Shown here in pieces: positions 8,772 to 18,236 of a stretch of DNA of 54,502 nt. The first letter of the stretch is position 1. Each line of letters begins with the position of its first letter. The notes below the pieces were generated by a model. That model was not told the origin of the DNA. It worked only from the letters and a program-made list of their open reading frames with translations, and made no database searches. Source of the stretch: an uncultured Flavobacteriaceae bacterium (lineage in GTDB: Bacteria; Bacteroidota; Bacteroidia; Flavobacteriales; Flavobacteriaceae); NCBI GenBank assembly GCA_947500585.1, contig CANMSN010000020.1, positions 1 through 54,502 on the forward strand, given 5' to 3'. A program made the translations under genes and the position numbers.

Positions 8772-8806
8772 ACGGAAAAATTAATATATAAAGAAAATTA
8801 AAAGTA

Positions 8807-10279
8807 ATGATGCAATTACCAAAAACCCTTACTGAAGTAAAAAATTTTATTAATGGCAAGTTTGTAGATTCTGTTAGTAAAGCTACGATACAAGTTCTTA
8901 GCCCTATTGATGGAAAAGTTATTTCGAGCGTAGCTTTATCAGTTCAAAAAGATGTTGACAATGCGGTTCAACTTGCCAAAAGTGCTTTTCAAGATTGGGC
9001 AGGTAAAACACTAAAAGAGCGGACACAAATTTTCTTTAAGTATAGACAATTACTTGAAGAACATATGGATGAACTGGCATCGATTATAAAAATTGAAAAC
9101 GGCAAAACTATTGATGAGGCTCGAGCAGAAGTTGCTAAGGCCATCGAGTTGTGTGAATTTTGTGTTTCCATGCCACAAATTATTGGCAATGAGGTACAGG
9201 AGGTAAGTAAAGGTGTAGAGTGTAGGTTGGAAAAAAAACCTTTGGGTGTTGTGGCATCGATAACGCCATTCAATTTTCCAAATATGGTGCCACACTGGAC
9301 GGTTCCAAATGCTTTGGTCTTGGGTAATACTATGGTATTAAAACCATCAGAAGTAGTGCCGTTAAGTGCTGTGAAAATGGCAGAATTACTAAAAGAGGCT
9401 GGGCTTCCTGATGGTGTATTTAATGTTGTAAATGGCGGAAAAGAAGCCGTAGAAGCCATCTGCGATCATCCAGATATAAAAGCGGTTTCTTTTGTAGGTT
9501 CTACTAGTGTGGCAAAAATAGTTTATAAGAGATCTACGTCTAGCTTAAAACGCTGTGTAGCTCTAGGTGGAGCCAAAAATCATTTGTTGGTATTGCCAGA
9601 TGCGCATCCTCAAATGGCAGCTTCCAATATATTGGCCTCCATGTCTGGTTGTGCTGGTCAGCGTTGTATGGCGGCGTCAGTAATGGTTGGCGTTGATAAG
9701 GTGCAACATATTATAGACCTTATGGTTGAAGAAGCTAAACAATTAATTCCCGGTAAGAGCTTAGGCACGGTAATATCAGCGGATGCTAAAGCACGTATTG
9801 AAAGATATATTACACAAGCAGAAGAAAATGGCGTTAAAATCCTTTTAGATGGAAGAAAAACAATAGTTAAAGGTAAAGAAGGTGGATTTTATGTAGGAGC
9901 TACGATTCTCGATTTTGTAACTCCAGATATGGCAGCTGCACAAGATGAAATTTTTGGCCCAGTATTATCTATAATAAGAGCAAAAAACATAGATGAAGCC
10001 ATTGTAATTGAAAACAATTCTAACTATGGCAATGCCGCTGCCGTTTTTACTCAAAATGGCAGTATGGCTAAATTGGTTATGGATAGAGCAAGTGCAGGCA
10101 TGATAGGCGTTAATATAGGAGTACCAGTCCCCCGTGAACCTTTTTCATTTGGAGGATGGAATGAATCGAAATTTGGTGCTGGTGATATAACAGGGAAAAG
10201 TTCTATTGAGTTTTGGACTCAGAATAAAAAGACGAGCATAAAGTGGAGTCCAGAGGCAAAAACAAATTGGATGAGTTAA
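8807..10279 (+). CDS. mmsA: CoA-acylating (methyl)malonate-semialdehyde dehydrogenase
   Basis: A 490-aa aldehyde dehydrogenase of the MmsA/IolA type. It has TPFNFPNMVPHWTVPNAL near residue 152, GGAKNHLL near 254, the catalytic cysteine in SGCAGQRCMA (Cys at about 287) and EIFGPVLSI near 382. The GQRCMA context and length match the CoA-dependent enzymes that oxidise malonate or methylmalonate semialdehyde to acetyl- or propionyl-CoA with loss of CO2. Here it would take malonate semialdehyde made from uracil-derived beta-alanine, and methylmalonate semialdehyde if thymine is used. It starts 35 nt after the phosphorylase stop; ATGATG leaves a one-codon start ambiguity. Confidence 0.88.
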   Translation: MMQLPKTLTEVKNFINGKFVDSVSKATIQVLSPIDGKVISSVALSVQKDVDNAVQLAKSAFQDWAGKTLKERTQIFFKYRQLLEEHMDELASIIKIENGKTIDEARAEVAKAIELCEFCVSMPQIIGNEVQEVSKGVECRLEKKPLGVVASITPFNFPNMVPHWTVPNALVLGNTMVLKPSEVVPLSAVKMAELLKEAGLPDGVFNVVNGGKEAVEAICDHPDIKAVSFVGSTSVAKIVYKRSTSSLKRCVALGGAKNHLLVLPDAHPQMAASNILASMSGCAGQRCMAASVMVGVDKVQHIIDLMVEEAKQLIPGKSLGTVISADAKARIERYITQAEENGVKILLDGRKTIVKGKEGGFYVGATILDFVTPDMAAAQDEIFGPVLSIIRAKNIDEAIVIENNSNYGNAAAVFTQNGSMAKLVMDRASAGMIGVNIGVPVPREPFSFGGWNESKFGAGDITGKSSIEFWTQNKKTSIKWSPEAKTNWMS

Positions 10280-10303
10280 TTACAAAATCTTTTTTAGAAA
10301 AAT

Positions 10304-11635
10304 ATGATTACTAAAAATTTACAAAATAATCTAGATTATACACTTTTCTCATGGGGAAAACAAGGTGGTCTTGACCCTATAGAGGCAAGTCACGCTAAAG
10401 GTTCCTATGTCTATGATCTGCATGGGAAACGCTATTTGGATTTTTCATCACAGTTGATGAATGTTAATATTGGTCATGGAAATCAAAGAATTACTCGTGC
10501 CGTATCAAATCAAATGGAGAACTTAAGCTTTGTATATCCAGGAATGGCTACAGAACCTAGAGGTAAACTAGGAAAGATGCTTCAAGAGATAACACCAGGT
10601 AATCTTAATAAAACCTTTTTTACATTAGGGGGATCCGAGGCCATTGAAAACGCTATCAAGCTTTCAAGAGTATATACAAAAAGACATAAAATTATTACGC
10701 ATTACAGATCGTATCATGGAGCTACCTATGGAGCCATGTCTGCAGGTGGTGATCCCAGAAAGTTTCCTATTGATAACCAAGCCCTCAATAACTTTGTGCA
10801 CGTGGAAAATCCATATTTCTACAGATGTCCATGGAATTCCACAACCATAGAAGAGTGCGGTGAAAGCGCTATTGCTCATTTAGAACGCGTCATCCAATTT
10901 GAGAATCCAGAAGCTGTTGCTGGTATTTTATTTGAAGGGGAGTCAGGTACTTCAGGATGTATAAAATATCCTCCTTTCTATTTAAAAAAAGTACGTGAAT
11001 TATGTGATAAATATGGTATTTTAATGATAATTGATGAGGTAATGAGTGGTTTTGGACGAACAGGAAAAATGTTTGGAATAGACCATCACCATGTGGTTCC
11101 TGACATTTTATGTATGGCAAAGGGACTAACGTCTGGTTACCTTCCTCTAGGTGCGATTACCGTCACAGATACTATTGCAAATGCATTTAACGATGCGCCT
11201 TTACCTTTGGGTTTAACGTACTCGGCACATGCTGTGTCATGCGCAGCAGCCATAGAAAACTTGAATATTTTAAATGAGGGTTTAGTAGACAATGCCGCAA
11301 AAATGGGTGTATATATAGAGAGGGAAGTAGAAAAATTAAAAGAAAAGCATCCATCCATAGGTGATTTTAGAAATACGGGATTGTTGGGTTGTTTTGAATT
11401 AGTTAAGAACAGAAAAACCAAAGAGCCCATGACACCATGGAATGCTAAAGCTAACCAGATGATGCTTACAAACCAGATAGGGAGTAAACTAAGGGAATTA
11501 GGGATGTTTACATTTGTGAGGTGGAGTTGGATTTTTGTAGCACCACCACTTAATATTACTAAGGAAGAAGTTGATGAAGGTCTTGGAATCATTTCAGAAG
11601 CCATCGGAATTGCTGATGCTCATTATTTAAAATAG
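10304..11635 (+). CDS. Class III aminotransferase, probable beta-alanine:2-oxoacid aminotransferase
   Basis: A 443-aa PLP enzyme of fold type I. YRSYHGATYGAMSAGGD near residue 143 is the family's HGxT segment, IIDEVMSGFGRTG near 242 holds the cofactor Asp, and MAKGLTSGYLPLGA carries the Schiff-base lysine (about Lys273). It resembles omega-amino-acid:pyruvate transaminases. Between the semialdehyde dehydrogenase (24 nt) and the permease (5 nt) it most likely converts beta-alanine or beta-aminoisobutyrate to the matching semialdehyde. The amino acceptor (pyruvate or 2-oxoglutarate) is not determinable here. Confidence 0.85.
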   Translation: MITKNLQNNLDYTLFSWGKQGGLDPIEASHAKGSYVYDLHGKRYLDFSSQLMNVNIGHGNQRITRAVSNQMENLSFVYPGMATEPRGKLGKMLQEITPGNLNKTFFTLGGSEAIENAIKLSRVYTKRHKIITHYRSYHGATYGAMSAGGDPRKFPIDNQALNNFVHVENPYFYRCPWNSTTIEECGESAIAHLERVIQFENPEAVAGILFEGESGTSGCIKYPPFYLKKVRELCDKYGILMIIDEVMSGFGRTGKMFGIDHHHVVPDILCMAKGLTSGYLPLGAITVTDTIANAFNDAPLPLGLTYSAHAVSCAAAIENLNILNEGLVDNAAKMGVYIEREVEKLKEKHPSIGDFRNTGLLGCFELVKNRKTKEPMTPWNAKANQMMLTNQIGSKLRELGMFTFVRWSWIFVAPPLNITKEEVDEGLGIISEAIGIADAHYLK

Positions 11636-11640
11636 ATAGC

Positions 11641-13305
11641 ATGCTTTCTGAAATAAAAAACTCACCACTATATAGTAAAGATTTAGCTCCATTAGATCCT
11701 GAGGGTAGAACCTGGGGGAAATGGCACTTAGTTGCCATTTGGATTGGAATGGCTGTATGCATTCCAACATATTTGCTAGCATCATATATGATTAAAACAG
11801 GGTTAAATTGGTACGAGGCACTTTTTATAGTAGGTTTAGCAAATTTAATTATTACTATTCCTATGGTTTTAAATGGACATGCTGGTGTAAAATATGGCAT
11901 TCCTTTTCCAGTTATTGGTCGTGCTGCTTTTGGAACGAAGGGGGTTCATATAGCTTCTGTAACTAGAGGTTTAATAGCGTGTGGTTGGTTTGGAGTTCAA
12001 ACTTGGGTCGGAGGTTTGGCCATTTATGCCATTTTTAATGCTATTAGCGATACTCCGGGAGAATTAGGCTTATCTATCGGAAAATTTATAAGTTTCTTTA
12101 TTTTTTGGGTAATAAATGTCTATTTTATACAAAGAGGAACAGAAAGTATAAAATGGCTAGAAGCTTTCTCTGCTCCTATACTTATTAGTATAGGAGTTTT
12201 ACTGATTTTTTGGGGAACTTCCAAAGCAGGAAGTTTTTCCACCGTATTAGATCAGAGTAAACAGTTATCCATTCCTGCAGCAACAATAAAAAAAAATGAG
12301 CATGGTTTTTTACTTGAATTAAATCCATTAAAGAACAAGGCGGCTATTGCAAAGGCAGATGAATACCGTTTACTTACACAATCTTCTAAAAATGCCATTT
12401 GGCAAAAGCTAACCGATAAACCTGTTAATGTTTATACGAATAGATTTCAGGTACAATTCAAAAAAACAATGGCAGGTAAAGTCATGCTATCAAGCATTAT
12501 AGACCCTATAGAAATAGATAATCAAGAAAGCGAATCAAAACTTTGGCTCTATATATTATGGCTCACTGCCATGGTGGGCTTTTGGGCAACTATGGCAATA
12601 AGTATTTCAGATATTACGCGTTATGCAAAAAACCAGAAAGACCAAGTATTTGGCCAGTTTGTGGGGTTACCTGGGACAATGCTACTTTACTCTTTTGTCG
12701 GGATATTTGTCACTTGTTCAGCAGTAATTAATTTTCAAGATATCTTAATAGCAAACGATGCGCCCTGGGATCCCGTAACATTACTATCTAAATTTGAAAA
12801 CCCATTAGTGGTTGTTGTATCACAACTTTTTATGTTGCTAGCCACATTAAGTACGAATATTGCCGCCAATGTTATTGCACCCTCTAACGCTTTTTCCAAT
12901 TTAAAGCCAAAAAAAATCAGTTTTAAAACTGGTGGTTATATTACAGCAATTATAGGTGTACTAATTGCACCTTGGTGGTTGCTTGATGAAATATCAGTAA
13001 TTCTTGTATTTGTAAGTGGCTTGTTAGGACCAGTATTAGGGATTCTATTAGCAGACTATTTCCTAATTAGAAAAAAGAACTTAGCTATTAAGGAGCTGTA
13101 TAAAACAGACGGTATTTATGCTTATGGTAGTTCAGGGTATAATAAAGTGGCTATTTTGACATTAGCTGTTGGCGTATGTTCAGCTTTAATAGGCTATTGG
13201 GTACCTGCTCTAAGTTTTTTGTATTCGATGTCCTGTTTTACTGGTTTTACAACCTCTTTTGTGTTGTATTTTATAATTATGAAAAAAACAAATAAATGTC
13301 TATAA
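11641..13305 (+). CDS. NCS1 nucleobase:cation symporter, probable uracil/pyrimidine permease
   Basis: A 554-aa membrane protein of the Mhp1/PucI/FurD type. The N-terminal DLAPLDPEGRTWGKWHLVAI, FPVIGRAAFGTKG near residue 94, RGLIACGWFGVQTWVGG near 115 and AMVGFWATMAISISDITRYA near 311 are the family's substrate- and sodium-site segments. The length exceeds the usual ~490 because a hydrophilic stretch of roughly 90-95 residues (about 206-298) is inserted just before AMVGFWATM. It sits within the uracil operon, overlapping the next gene by 10 nt, so uracil or a dihydropyrimidine/hydantoin is the likely cargo. Confidence 0.85.
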   Translation: MLSEIKNSPLYSKDLAPLDPEGRTWGKWHLVAIWIGMAVCIPTYLLASYMIKTGLNWYEALFIVGLANLIITIPMVLNGHAGVKYGIPFPVIGRAAFGTKGVHIASVTRGLIACGWFGVQTWVGGLAIYAIFNAISDTPGELGLSIGKFISFFIFWVINVYFIQRGTESIKWLEAFSAPILISIGVLLIFWGTSKAGSFSTVLDQSKQLSIPAATIKKNEHGFLLELNPLKNKAAIAKADEYRLLTQSSKNAIWQKLTDKPVNVYTNRFQVQFKKTMAGKVMLSSIIDPIEIDNQESESKLWLYILWLTAMVGFWATMAISISDITRYAKNQKDQVFGQFVGLPGTMLLYSFVGIFVTCSAVINFQDILIANDAPWDPVTLLSKFENPLVVVVSQLFMLLATLSTNIAANVIAPSNAFSNLKPKKISFKTGGYITAIIGVLIAPWWLLDEISVILVFVSGLLGPVLGILLADYFLIRKKNLAIKELYKTDGIYAYGSSGYNKVAILTLAVGVCSALIGYWVPALSFLYSMSCFTGFTTSFVLYFIIMKKTNKCL

Positions 13306-14678
13306 TCATTAAAAATGGTCATATCGTAACGGCTTCTGAAGATTATGTTGCGGATATCTTTATTAAAGGCGAACAAATAGTCGCTATTGGTAAAGACCTA
13401 AACTATAAAGCGGATAAAATGATTGATGCTACAAATAAACTGGTTTTTCCAGGAGGTATCGATCCACATGTACATTTGGATATGCCGTTCATGGGAACTT
13501 ATTCGAGTGATGATTATGAAACTGGTACACGAGCAGCGCTCTTTGGTGGTACTACAACGGTTATTGATTTTATACTTCAAACACAAGGTGATACGCTTTA
13601 CAATGCTCTAAAAACTTGGCAAGAAAAATCAAAAAATAAAGCTGTCGGTGATTATGCTTATCATATGGCGATTACTGATTTTAATGATAAAGTAGCAAAA
13701 GAAGTTGTCCAGTTCATAGAAGAAGAGGGTATTAGTTCTTTCAAAACTTTTATGGCTTACAAAGGTGCGCTCATGATTGATGACGGTCAAATGGTTCAAT
13801 TAATGAAAGTCGTTAAGGCCCATGGTGGTCTGGTAACAGTACATGCTACTAATGGCGATATGATAGATTCATTAATCGCAAAAAATAGAGTAGTGGGTAA
13901 TTTATCGCCACTATACCATTACTTGTCGCAACCAGAAATTACAGAAGCTGAAGCATCTGCTAGGTTTGCAGATATGCTTCATTACACAGGTTGTCCAGGA
14001 TATATTGTACATATGACCTGTGAAGGTGCTTTAAATGCGGTGCGTCAATCTACCAAGCGTAATCAAAAGGTTTTTGTTGAAACTTGCACACAATATTTAG
14101 TATTAGATGCATCATTATATGAACACGGTTTTGAAGGCGCTAAGTGGGTCATGAGTCCGCCACTTCGAGAGAAAAAGGATCAAGACGCCTTATGGTCAGG
14201 TATTAATCAAGGTCTTATACATACTGTGGGTACAGACCACTGTCCTTTTTTATGGGAACAAAAACTTATGGGAAAAGATGATTTTTCAAAGATTCCCAAT
14301 GGTCATCCAGCTGTCGAACACCGAATCGAACTCCTGTATTCTGAAGGCGTGATGAAAGGTAAAATTTCTTTGACAAAGTTTGTAGAGATTACAAGTACCA
14401 ATGCCGCTAAAATATTCGGGATGTATCCCAAAAAGGGTACTATCGGTATTGGTAGCGATGCGGATATGGTCATTTTTGATCCGAATAAAAAGCATATTAT
14501 TTCTGCTAAAACACATCATATGAATGTCGATTATTCTGGTTACGAAGGCTTTCAGATAAAAGGAAAGACGGAAACAGTAATCTTAAGAGGTAAGGTGGTT
14601 ATAGAAGCTAACAAATGTTATTCAGCTCCTGGCAATGGAAAATTTATAAAAAGAGGTAGAACAATCGTAATAAATTAA
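13296..14678 (+). CDS. hydA: Dihydropyrimidinase
   Basis: A 460-aa metal-dependent cyclic amidohydrolase that opens 5,6-dihydrouracil to N-carbamoyl-beta-alanine, the second reductive step. Motifs are the metal-site DPHVHLDMPFMGTYSSDDYE near residue 56, SSFKTFMAYKGALMIDDGQ near 148 (region of the carboxylated lysine), VHATNGD near 182, YIVHMTCEGALNAVR near 236 and GTDHCPF near 313. Length and motifs match bacterial dihydropyrimidinase/D-hydantoinase rather than allantoinase, a distinct paralogue of which lies at 44780. The start overlaps the permease stop by 10 nt, indicating coupled translation. Confidence 0.92.
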   Translation: MSIIIKNGHIVTASEDYVADIFIKGEQIVAIGKDLNYKADKMIDATNKLVFPGGIDPHVHLDMPFMGTYSSDDYETGTRAALFGGTTTVIDFILQTQGDTLYNALKTWQEKSKNKAVGDYAYHMAITDFNDKVAKEVVQFIEEEGISSFKTFMAYKGALMIDDGQMVQLMKVVKAHGGLVTVHATNGDMIDSLIAKNRVVGNLSPLYHYLSQPEITEAEASARFADMLHYTGCPGYIVHMTCEGALNAVRQSTKRNQKVFVETCTQYLVLDASLYEHGFEGAKWVMSPPLREKKDQDALWSGINQGLIHTVGTDHCPFLWEQKLMGKDDFSKIPNGHPAVEHRIELLYSEGVMKGKISLTKFVEITSTNAAKIFGMYPKKGTIGIGSDADMVIFDPNKKHIISAKTHHMNVDYSGYEGFQIKGKTETVILRGKVVIEANKCYSAPGNGKFIKRGRTIVIN

Positions 14679-14683
14679 AAATT

Positions 14684-15550
14684 ATGGCAAGAAAAGTAAA
14701 ATCTGGGTTGATACAAATGAGTTTACCCATGACAGAAGGTGAGGGAAGCATTCAAGAAATAATGGATGCTATGGTTGATAAACATATTCCATATATAGAG
14801 GAAGCGGGTAAACAAGGTGTGCAGATTCTGTGTCTTCAGGAAATTTTTAATACGCCTTATTTCTGTCCTGGACAAGATAAAAAGTGGTACGAATCGGCAG
14901 AGTCTGTTCCTGGTCCAACAGTACAAAAAATACAAGTTTTAGCAAAAAGGTATGATATGGTAATCATCGTTCCAATTTATGAAAAGGAGCAAGCTGGCGT
15001 GTTATACAATACAGCTGCTGTAATAGATGCCGATGGAAAATATTTGGGTAAATATAGGAAAAATCATATTCCGCATACCAATGGTTTTTGGGAGAAATTT
15101 TTCTTTAAACCTGGTAATTTAGGGTATCCCGTGTTTCAAACAAAATATGCTAAAATAGGAATTTATATCTGTTATGATAGGCACTTCCCAGATGGTGCGC
15201 GGGCTTTAGGACTTAATGGTGCCGAAATAGTTTATAACCCATCGGCAACTGTAGCTGGATTGAGCGAGTATCTATGGAAATTAGAACAACCAGCACATGC
15301 CGCTGCAAACGGCTATTATATGGGTTGTATCAATCGTGTAGGAGAAGAAAAGCCTTGGAATTTAGGTAAGTTCTATGGTCAATCTTATTTTGTAGATCCT
15401 AGAGGGCAAATTTTTGCCCAAGCTTCAAGAGATGATGATGAACTGTTGGTTGCTGAATTTGATTTGGATTTAATTGAAGAGGTTCGATCTACATGGCAGT
15501 TTTTTAGAGATAGAAGACCAGAAACATATTCTAGACTTACTGACCTGTAA
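14684..15550 (+). CDS. N-carbamoyl-beta-alanine amidohydrolase (beta-ureidopropionase), nitrilase family
   Basis: A 288-aa carbon-nitrogen hydrolase releasing beta-alanine, ammonia and CO2 from N-carbamoyl-beta-alanine. The Glu-Lys-Cys triad is visible: Glu in LCLQEIFNTPYFCPGQ near residue 52, Lys in GKYRKNHIPH near 125, and Cys in YICYDRHFPDGAR (about Cys163). YNPSATVAGLSEYLWKLE near 184 is typical of N-carbamoyl amidases. It follows dihydropyrimidinase by 5 nt. This is the nitrilase-type enzyme; the M20-type hydrolases in the window belong to the purine operon. Confidence 0.9.
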   Translation: MARKVKSGLIQMSLPMTEGEGSIQEIMDAMVDKHIPYIEEAGKQGVQILCLQEIFNTPYFCPGQDKKWYESAESVPGPTVQKIQVLAKRYDMVIIVPIYEKEQAGVLYNTAAVIDADGKYLGKYRKNHIPHTNGFWEKFFFKPGNLGYPVFQTKYAKIGIYICYDRHFPDGARALGLNGAEIVYNPSATVAGLSEYLWKLEQPAHAAANGYYMGCINRVGEEKPWNLGKFYGQSYFVDPRGQIFAQASRDDDELLVAEFDLDLIEEVRSTWQFFRDRRPETYSRLTDL

Positions 15551-15566
15551 AATAAAAACAATTATA

Positions 15567-16898
15567 ATGGCAGAATATAAAAGACCGCAAAGTGAAGAAG
15601 AGTTTGAATATAACTTCAAACCAAAAAAACCGCTGATGAACGATACCGAAGCGTATTACGAAAGCTCAAGATGTCTCTATTGTTATGATGCACCCTGTAT
15701 AAAAGCTTGTCCTACGGGTATAGATATTCCTTTGTTTATCAAACAAATAAATACTAAGAATGTCAAGGGGTCAGCCCAAACAATTTATGATGCAAATTGG
15801 TTAGGAAATGCATGTGCAACGGTATGCCCTACAGGGGTTTTATGTGAAGGTGCCTGTGTATATAACCATCAAGATGTGCCTCCATTACAAATAGGGCGAT
15901 TACAGAATTATGCAACGTCCCATGTTATAAGTTCCAATAAAGGTCTATATAAACCAGGAATTTCTAACGGTAAAAAAGTAGCTGTAATTGGTGCTGGACC
16001 AGCAGGTATTGCATGTGCTTGCGAGCTTCGCTTACTAGGGTATGACGTCATTATTTATGAAGCAAAAGAAAAACCTTCTGGTTTAACGGTTTACGGCATA
16101 GCACCCTATAAAATTACGAATAAAGAAGTTTTAGATGAAGTCGAATACCTCCAGAATCAATTAGGGTTTATTATTAAATATAATACGCCTATTTTAAAGC
16201 GAGAACAGTTAGCGCTTTTTGAAAAAACATATGATGCTATTTTTCTAGGTGTAGGCTTGGGTGCGACAGCACAAATCAAAATAAAAGGTGAAGATTTAGA
16301 AAATGTAGTTGGGGCAGTTGAGTTTATTGAAGAATTAAGAATGACACATCATGAACTAAAAATACCTGAGAAAGTGATTGTCTTAGGAGGCGGGAATACA
16401 GCCATGGATGCGGCTTCTGAAGCAGCACGAATGGGTGCGGAAGAAACTATTTTGGCATACAGAAGATCTAAAGAAGTAAAAGGCGCATACGATTTTGAAT
16501 ATGATTTAGCATTAGGAGCAGGTGTAAGAGGGCTTTTTAATGTAACTCCAGTAGAAATACTTGGAAACAAAAAGGTTGAAGCTGTCAAGTTTGTTAAAAC
16601 CGAAGTAATTGATGCTAAACTTCAGACAGTAACCGATAGCGAGTTTGAATTAAGCTGTGATATGGTCATAAAGGCTACAGGGCAGGCAAAGCAACGTACA
16701 TTTTTTGATTTAATACCAAATTTAGAAATTGACTCGAAGTCACGAATAGTTGTTAATGAAAATACCAACCAAACTTCTAACGCAAAATATTTTGCGGGCG
16801 GAGATGCTATAAATGGGGGTGCAGAAGTTGTTAATGGTGCCTATGATGGTAAATTGGCGGCAAAAGGAATAGATGAATGGTTAAAAACAAAAGCGTAA
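15567..16898 (+). CDS. preT: NAD-dependent dihydropyrimidine dehydrogenase subunit PreT
   Basis: A 443-aa flavoprotein subunit that passes electrons to PreA to reduce uracil or thymine. It contains N-terminal Fe-S cysteines (SSRCLYCYDAPCIKACPTGI and CATVCPTGVLCEGACVYN), an FAD fold (VAVIGAGPAGIACACEL), a dinucleotide fold (VIVLGGGNTAMDAASEAARM) and a C-terminal FAD loop (YFAGGDAINGGAEVVNGAYD). The frame is open upstream to 15474, overlapping the amidohydrolase, but ATG 15567 is the natural start 16 nt after that stop and gives the family N-terminus. It pairs with PreA 4 nt downstream. Confidence 0.92.
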   Translation: MAEYKRPQSEEEFEYNFKPKKPLMNDTEAYYESSRCLYCYDAPCIKACPTGIDIPLFIKQINTKNVKGSAQTIYDANWLGNACATVCPTGVLCEGACVYNHQDVPPLQIGRLQNYATSHVISSNKGLYKPGISNGKKVAVIGAGPAGIACACELRLLGYDVIIYEAKEKPSGLTVYGIAPYKITNKEVLDEVEYLQNQLGFIIKYNTPILKREQLALFEKTYDAIFLGVGLGATAQIKIKGEDLENVVGAVEFIEELRMTHHELKIPEKVIVLGGGNTAMDAASEAARMGAEETILAYRRSKEVKGAYDFEYDLALGAGVRGLFNVTPVEILGNKKVEAVKFVKTEVIDAKLQTVTDSEFELSCDMVIKATGQAKQRTFFDLIPNLEIDSKSRIVVNENTNQTSNAKYFAGGDAINGGAEVVNGAYDGKLAAKGIDEWLKTKA

Positions 16899-16902
16899 AA
16901 AT

Positions 16903-18234
16903 ATGATAGATTTATCAATAGACTTTGCAGGAATTAAATCCCCAAACCCATTTTGGTTGGCCTCAGCACCGCCAACTAATTCTGGATACCAAATTATGAA
17001 AGCATTTGAAGCAGGTTGGGGAGGTGCTGTATGGAAAACACTCGGAGTTCCTACAATAAACGTTTCCAGTAGATATGGCGCTATAAACTATCGAGATACA
17101 CGTATGGCGGGTTTTAGTAATATTGAATTGATTTCAGACCGCCCTTTGGAAGACAACTTACGTGAAATGGAAGAAGTAAAAAAATATTTTCCAAATCACG
17201 CCGTCATTGCTTCATTAATGGTTGATACTAGAGAGGAATGGATACAAATTATAAAAGATGTTGAAAATGCAGGAGCAGATGGCATAGAATTGAATTTTGG
17301 CTGCCCACATGGTATGTGTGAAAGGGGCATGGGATCTGCGGTTGGTCAAGAACCAGCGGTTTTAAAAACGATTGTAGAATGGGTTATGGATGCCGCTAAG
17401 ATACCAGTGATTACAAAACTGTCACCAAATATTTCACACATCATAGACCCAGGTTTAGCTGCTGTTCAAGGGGGAACAGATGCTATTTCTTTAGTAAATA
17501 CCTTTAAGAGTATAGTAGGTGTGGATTTAGATTCTTATGCGCCATATCCGGTAGTGGATGGCAAAGGAACCAACGGTGGGTATTGTGGTCCTGCAGTAAA
17601 GCCGATAGCGCTCAATATGGTTAAAGACTTAGCGCAACATCAGGAAATAAACCATGTACCTATTAGTGGAATAGGTGGTATTGAAACCTGGAGGGATGTT
17701 GTAGAATTCATGCTTTTAGGTGCAACATCTGTACAGGTTTGTACGGCCGCCATGCATTATGGATTTGGCATAGTTCGAGAAATGGAATCTGGTTTAAGAC
17801 AATTTATGGACGATAAAGGCTATCAGACCATATATGATTTTGCCGGTAAGGCACTACCTAATGTAACAGAATGGAAACATTTGAATTTAGAATATGATGT
17901 AAAGGCACAAATAAACGAAGACAAGTGTATAGGCTGTGATTTATGCTATATTGCTTGTGATGATGGGGCCCATCAAGCCATATCCTTGTCAAGCAACGGA
18001 AACAGAATACCCAGTATTATTGATGAAAATTGCGTGGGTTGTAATCTATGTGCATTGGTTTGCCCTGTTGAAGATTGTATAACGATGGAGCGCGTAGATG
18101 ATGGTAAAAAGGATAATACATGGCATGAACGTACAGAAAATAATACTATTCCAGTAACTTTTAATGATGATAGAGCAGGGGGCAAAGGGCATTATGTACC
18201 AGAGCCAATAGAAGCTCTTAAAAACAGACTTTAA
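16903..18234 (+). CDS. preA: NAD-dependent dihydropyrimidine dehydrogenase subunit PreA
   Basis: A 443-aa catalytic subunit: an FMN dihydroorotate-dehydrogenase-like barrel followed by a two-cluster ferredoxin domain. The catalytic-loop cysteine lies in FGCPHGMCERGMGSAVGQEP (about residue 138), FMN binding is at ISGIGGIETWRD near 250, and two 4Fe-4S motifs, CIGCDLCYIACDD (near 342) and CVGCNLCALVCPVEDC (near 378), close the protein. With PreT it catalyses the first, reversible step of reductive pyrimidine degradation. It begins 4 nt after preT, and deoB starts 2 nt after its stop. Confidence 0.93.
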   Translation: MIDLSIDFAGIKSPNPFWLASAPPTNSGYQIMKAFEAGWGGAVWKTLGVPTINVSSRYGAINYRDTRMAGFSNIELISDRPLEDNLREMEEVKKYFPNHAVIASLMVDTREEWIQIIKDVENAGADGIELNFGCPHGMCERGMGSAVGQEPAVLKTIVEWVMDAAKIPVITKLSPNISHIIDPGLAAVQGGTDAISLVNTFKSIVGVDLDSYAPYPVVDGKGTNGGYCGPAVKPIALNMVKDLAQHQEINHVPISGIGGIETWRDVVEFMLLGATSVQVCTAAMHYGFGIVREMESGLRQFMDDKGYQTIYDFAGKALPNVTEWKHLNLEYDVKAQINEDKCIGCDLCYIACDDGAHQAISLSSNGNRIPSIIDENCVGCNLCALVCPVEDCITMERVDDGKKDNTWHERTENNTIPVTFNDDRAGGKGHYVPEPIEALKNRL

Positions 18235-18236
18235 AA

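Noticed and set aside
8989..9459. Minus-strand 156-codon frame inside the semialdehyde dehydrogenase gene
   Set aside because: Lies wholly within a well-supported gene in an antisense frame and matches no known protein pattern.
11137..11604. Minus-strand 155-codon frame inside the aminotransferase gene
   Set aside because: Antisense shadow of a conserved enzyme; Ser/Pro/Leu-rich composition is typical of reverse-frame artefacts.
15474..15566. Upstream extension of preT to ATG 15474
   Set aside because: Would overlap the amidohydrolase by 77 nt and add 31 residues not resembling the family; ATG 15567 fits spacing and homologous N-termini.
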